From positions 1-8,351 of the forward strand of contig CAMFEL010000092.1 of the NCBI GenBank assembly GCA_945949385.1: 8,351 bases of DNA. Reading direction: 5' to 3'. The notes beneath the pieces are model-generated. The model did no database searches. It was given only the letters and a program-made list of their open reading frames with translations, and had not been told where the DNA came from. Shown in pieces: positions 7,171 to 8,351 of the stretch. Every line of letters starts with the position of its first letter. Position 1 is the first letter of the stretch. The position numbers and the translations under genes were made by a program. The stretch is from an uncultured Clostridia bacterium. GTDB taxonomy: Bacteria; Bacillota; Clostridia; Oscillospirales; CAG-272.

Positions 7171-8351
7171 CGTCTGCCACCCCACATTTCGTCAAGAAGC
7201 CGTCTGTCCGTTTTTCCGTTTTTTGTAAGGGGCATTTCGTCGACCCTTCTGATGATCCCGGGCACCATAAAGGCAGGAAGAGTTCCGCGCATTTTTTCCG
7301 CAAGCGCGTCCTTTTCAACTGTGCCCACATAAAATCCTTTGAGTCGTGAGCGCTTTTCGTCAAAGACGCAGCAGCTTCGCTCTACGCCTTCGATTAAATT
7401 CATGGCTCTCTCTATCTCTTCAAGCTCAATTCTGTGACCCATATATTTTATCTGAAAATCCTTGCGCCCGCTGAAAACAAGCTCTCCGTTTTCGTTATAA
7501 CGGGCAAGATCACCGGTGCGGTAAACAGTTTCGGGATAGTCGGAATTCAGCGGATTTTGCACGAAATGCTTTGCGGTCTGCTCCGCGTTTCTGTAATAGC
7601 CGAGCGCCGTGGCTGTACCCCGCACGCATATCTCCCCTACGGTATCGGGTTCAATTACACGGCGGTCATCGCCGTCAAGCAGAAAAACATCTTCGTTCGG
7701 GAAAGGTCTGCCGATGGGTATTCCGCCCGAATAGTCCCTTTCCTTTTCAAGTATATGATAGGTGCAGTTGCAGGTAATTTCCGTCGGTCCGTACAGATTT
7801 ACGAACATTGCATCGGGCAGATGGCTTTTCCATGTCATGTAATGCTTATACGGCAGTACCTCACCGCTGAACAGCACTTTATTAACGCTTTCCGGAACCC
7901 TGTAATCAAGACCGTGGAAGGTGCTGATAAGGCATATGGCTGACACCGCCCATATCATAGTAGTGACTTTATTGTCGCACAAGCAGTCCAAAAGCTCCGT
8001 AGGCTTTGAAAACAGCTCCCGGGGGACAAGCACAAGCGTGGCACCTGTTTTCAGCGCGGAATATATGTCCTTGACGGACACATCGAAGTCAAAGGGTGCC
8101 TGGTTTGCAATAACATCCCCGTCGGTTATGCCGAAAATATCGGTGAAGCATTCGACAAAATCAATAACGCTTCTGTGACTGACCGCTATTCCCTTTGGTA
8201 CACCCGTGGAGCCCGAGGTGAAGTTTATGTAAAGCGGGTCGGTATCAATATGACGGCTGCGCGCCGTGAACAGCAAAAAATCATCGGGTTTCCCTGCGGC
8301 AAGGTCATCCGCAAGATAAATACGGCAATCGGGGAAAATGCTTTTACACCG
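7167..8351 (-). CDS. Amino-acid adenylation enzyme (DltA/NRPS A-domain-like), C-terminal 394 residues, partial
   Basis: The frame stays open to the right edge, so about the first 100 residues are missing compared with DltA (around 500). An apparent TTG start at 8276 is internal. It is a stand-alone AMP-forming ligase: ATP and a carboxylate give an acyl-adenylate, which is loaded on a carrier protein. In visible-residue numbering: A3 FTSGSTGVPKG (44-54), A4 FDFDVSVKD (87-95), LFSGEVLP (160-167), A5 NLYGPTE (185-191), A7 YRTGDLARY (277-285), A8 GRKDFQIKYMGHRIELEEIE (295-314) and A10 LTKNGKTDRR with catalytic Lys380. The FxGEVLP segment and lack of fused condensation or carrier domains point to the DltA branch. 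Pocket positions differ from D-Ala ligases: Ser162 replaces the usual Cys of FCGEVLP, and Lys94 follows FDVSV. It is the first visible gene of the operon; the promoter lies outside. D-alanine is therefore not assumed. Confidence 0.9.
   Translation of the reverse strand, partial: RCKSIFPDCRIYLADDLAAGKPDDFLLFTARSRHIDTDPLYINFTSGSTGVPKGIAVSHRSVIDFVECFTDIFGITDGDVIANQAPFDFDVSVKDIYSALKTGATLVLVPRELFSKPTELLDCLCDNKVTTMIWAVSAICLISTFHGLDYRVPESVNKVLFSGEVLPYKHYMTWKSHLPDAMFVNLYGPTEITCNCTYHILEKERDYSGGIPIGRPFPNEDVFLLDGDDRRVIEPDTVGEICVRGTATALGYYRNAEQTAKHFVQNPLNSDYPETVYRTGDLARYNENGELVFSGRKDFQIKYMGHRIELEEIERAMNLIEGVERSCCVFDEKRSRLKGFYVGTVEKDALAEKMRGTLPAFMVPGIIRRVDEMPLTKNGKTDRRLLDEMWGGRR

Noticed and set aside
7434..7943. 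A 169-codon plus-strand open frame
   Set aside because: Antisense shadow of the adenylation domain, whose A3 to A10 motifs all read cleanly on the minus strand.
7167..8276. The adenylation gene as a complete gene starting at TTG 8276
   Set aside because: The reading frame continues without a stop to 8351, no ribosome binding site precedes the TTG, and a start there would remove much of the N-terminal A-domain.
3108..8351. A canonical dltABCD operon for D-alanylation of teichoic acid
   Set aside because: The order A-decarboxylase-C-B-D, the lack of dltX, the shuttle motif fused to the MBOAT and the altered adenylation pocket make the plain label misleading, though the mechanism is clearly related.
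1..8351. CRISPR arrays, insertion sequences, tRNA genes or riboswitches
   Set aside because: No regularly spaced repeats, transposase motifs, terminal inverted repeats, tRNA-like folds or known riboswitch cores were noticed by eye, and the gaps between genes are all too short except 401-528.

Overview
The window looks like a piece of a Gram-positive Firmicutes chromosome, most likely a Ruminococcus or Eubacterium siraeum-like gut or rumen clostridium. This is inferred from medium GC content, strong AGGAGG-type ribosome binding sites, an intracellular GH94-type sugar phosphorylase, and a dlt-like envelope-acylation operon. No rRNA, tRNA, CRISPR array or mobile element was seen.

Layout. (1) Positions 1-400, minus strand: N-terminal part of an NAD(P)HX epimerase (YjeF_N domain), cut by the left edge. 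(2) Positions 401-528: a compact divergent promoter region. (3) Positions 529-3063, plus strand: a complete 844-residue GH94-like glycoside phosphorylase. (4) Positions 3076-3103: a palindromic UUCG-loop terminator serving both convergent transcripts. (5) Positions 3108-8351, minus strand: five tightly packed genes, read from right to left: an adenylation enzyme (5' end outside the window), a fold-type III PLP-dependent decarboxylase, an acyl carrier protein, an MBOAT acyltransferase and a membrane-anchored SGNH protein.

The five-gene operon is the main interest. Its outer logic is that of DltA-DltC-DltB-DltD: activate an amino acid, load it on a carrier protein, pass it through an MBOAT and transfer it to an extracellular polymer. 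Two things differ from a canonical dlt operon. A decarboxylase gene sits between the ligase and the carrier, overlapping the ligase by 4 nt. There is also no separate dltX microprotein; instead the MBOAT ends in PIYANF, which resembles the C-terminal acyl-shuttle hexapeptide with an acceptor Tyr. The decarboxylase lacks several residues expected of diaminopimelate decarboxylase (LysA) and resembles the decarboxylases found beside an AMP-ligase and an ACP in exosortase-A clusters and in butirosin biosynthesis (BtrK). My working hypothesis is that a decarboxylated amino acid, for example GABA from Glu or beta-alanine from Asp, is built on or for the carrier protein and then esterified to a cell-surface glycan. 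The substrate and target are not proven by sequence.
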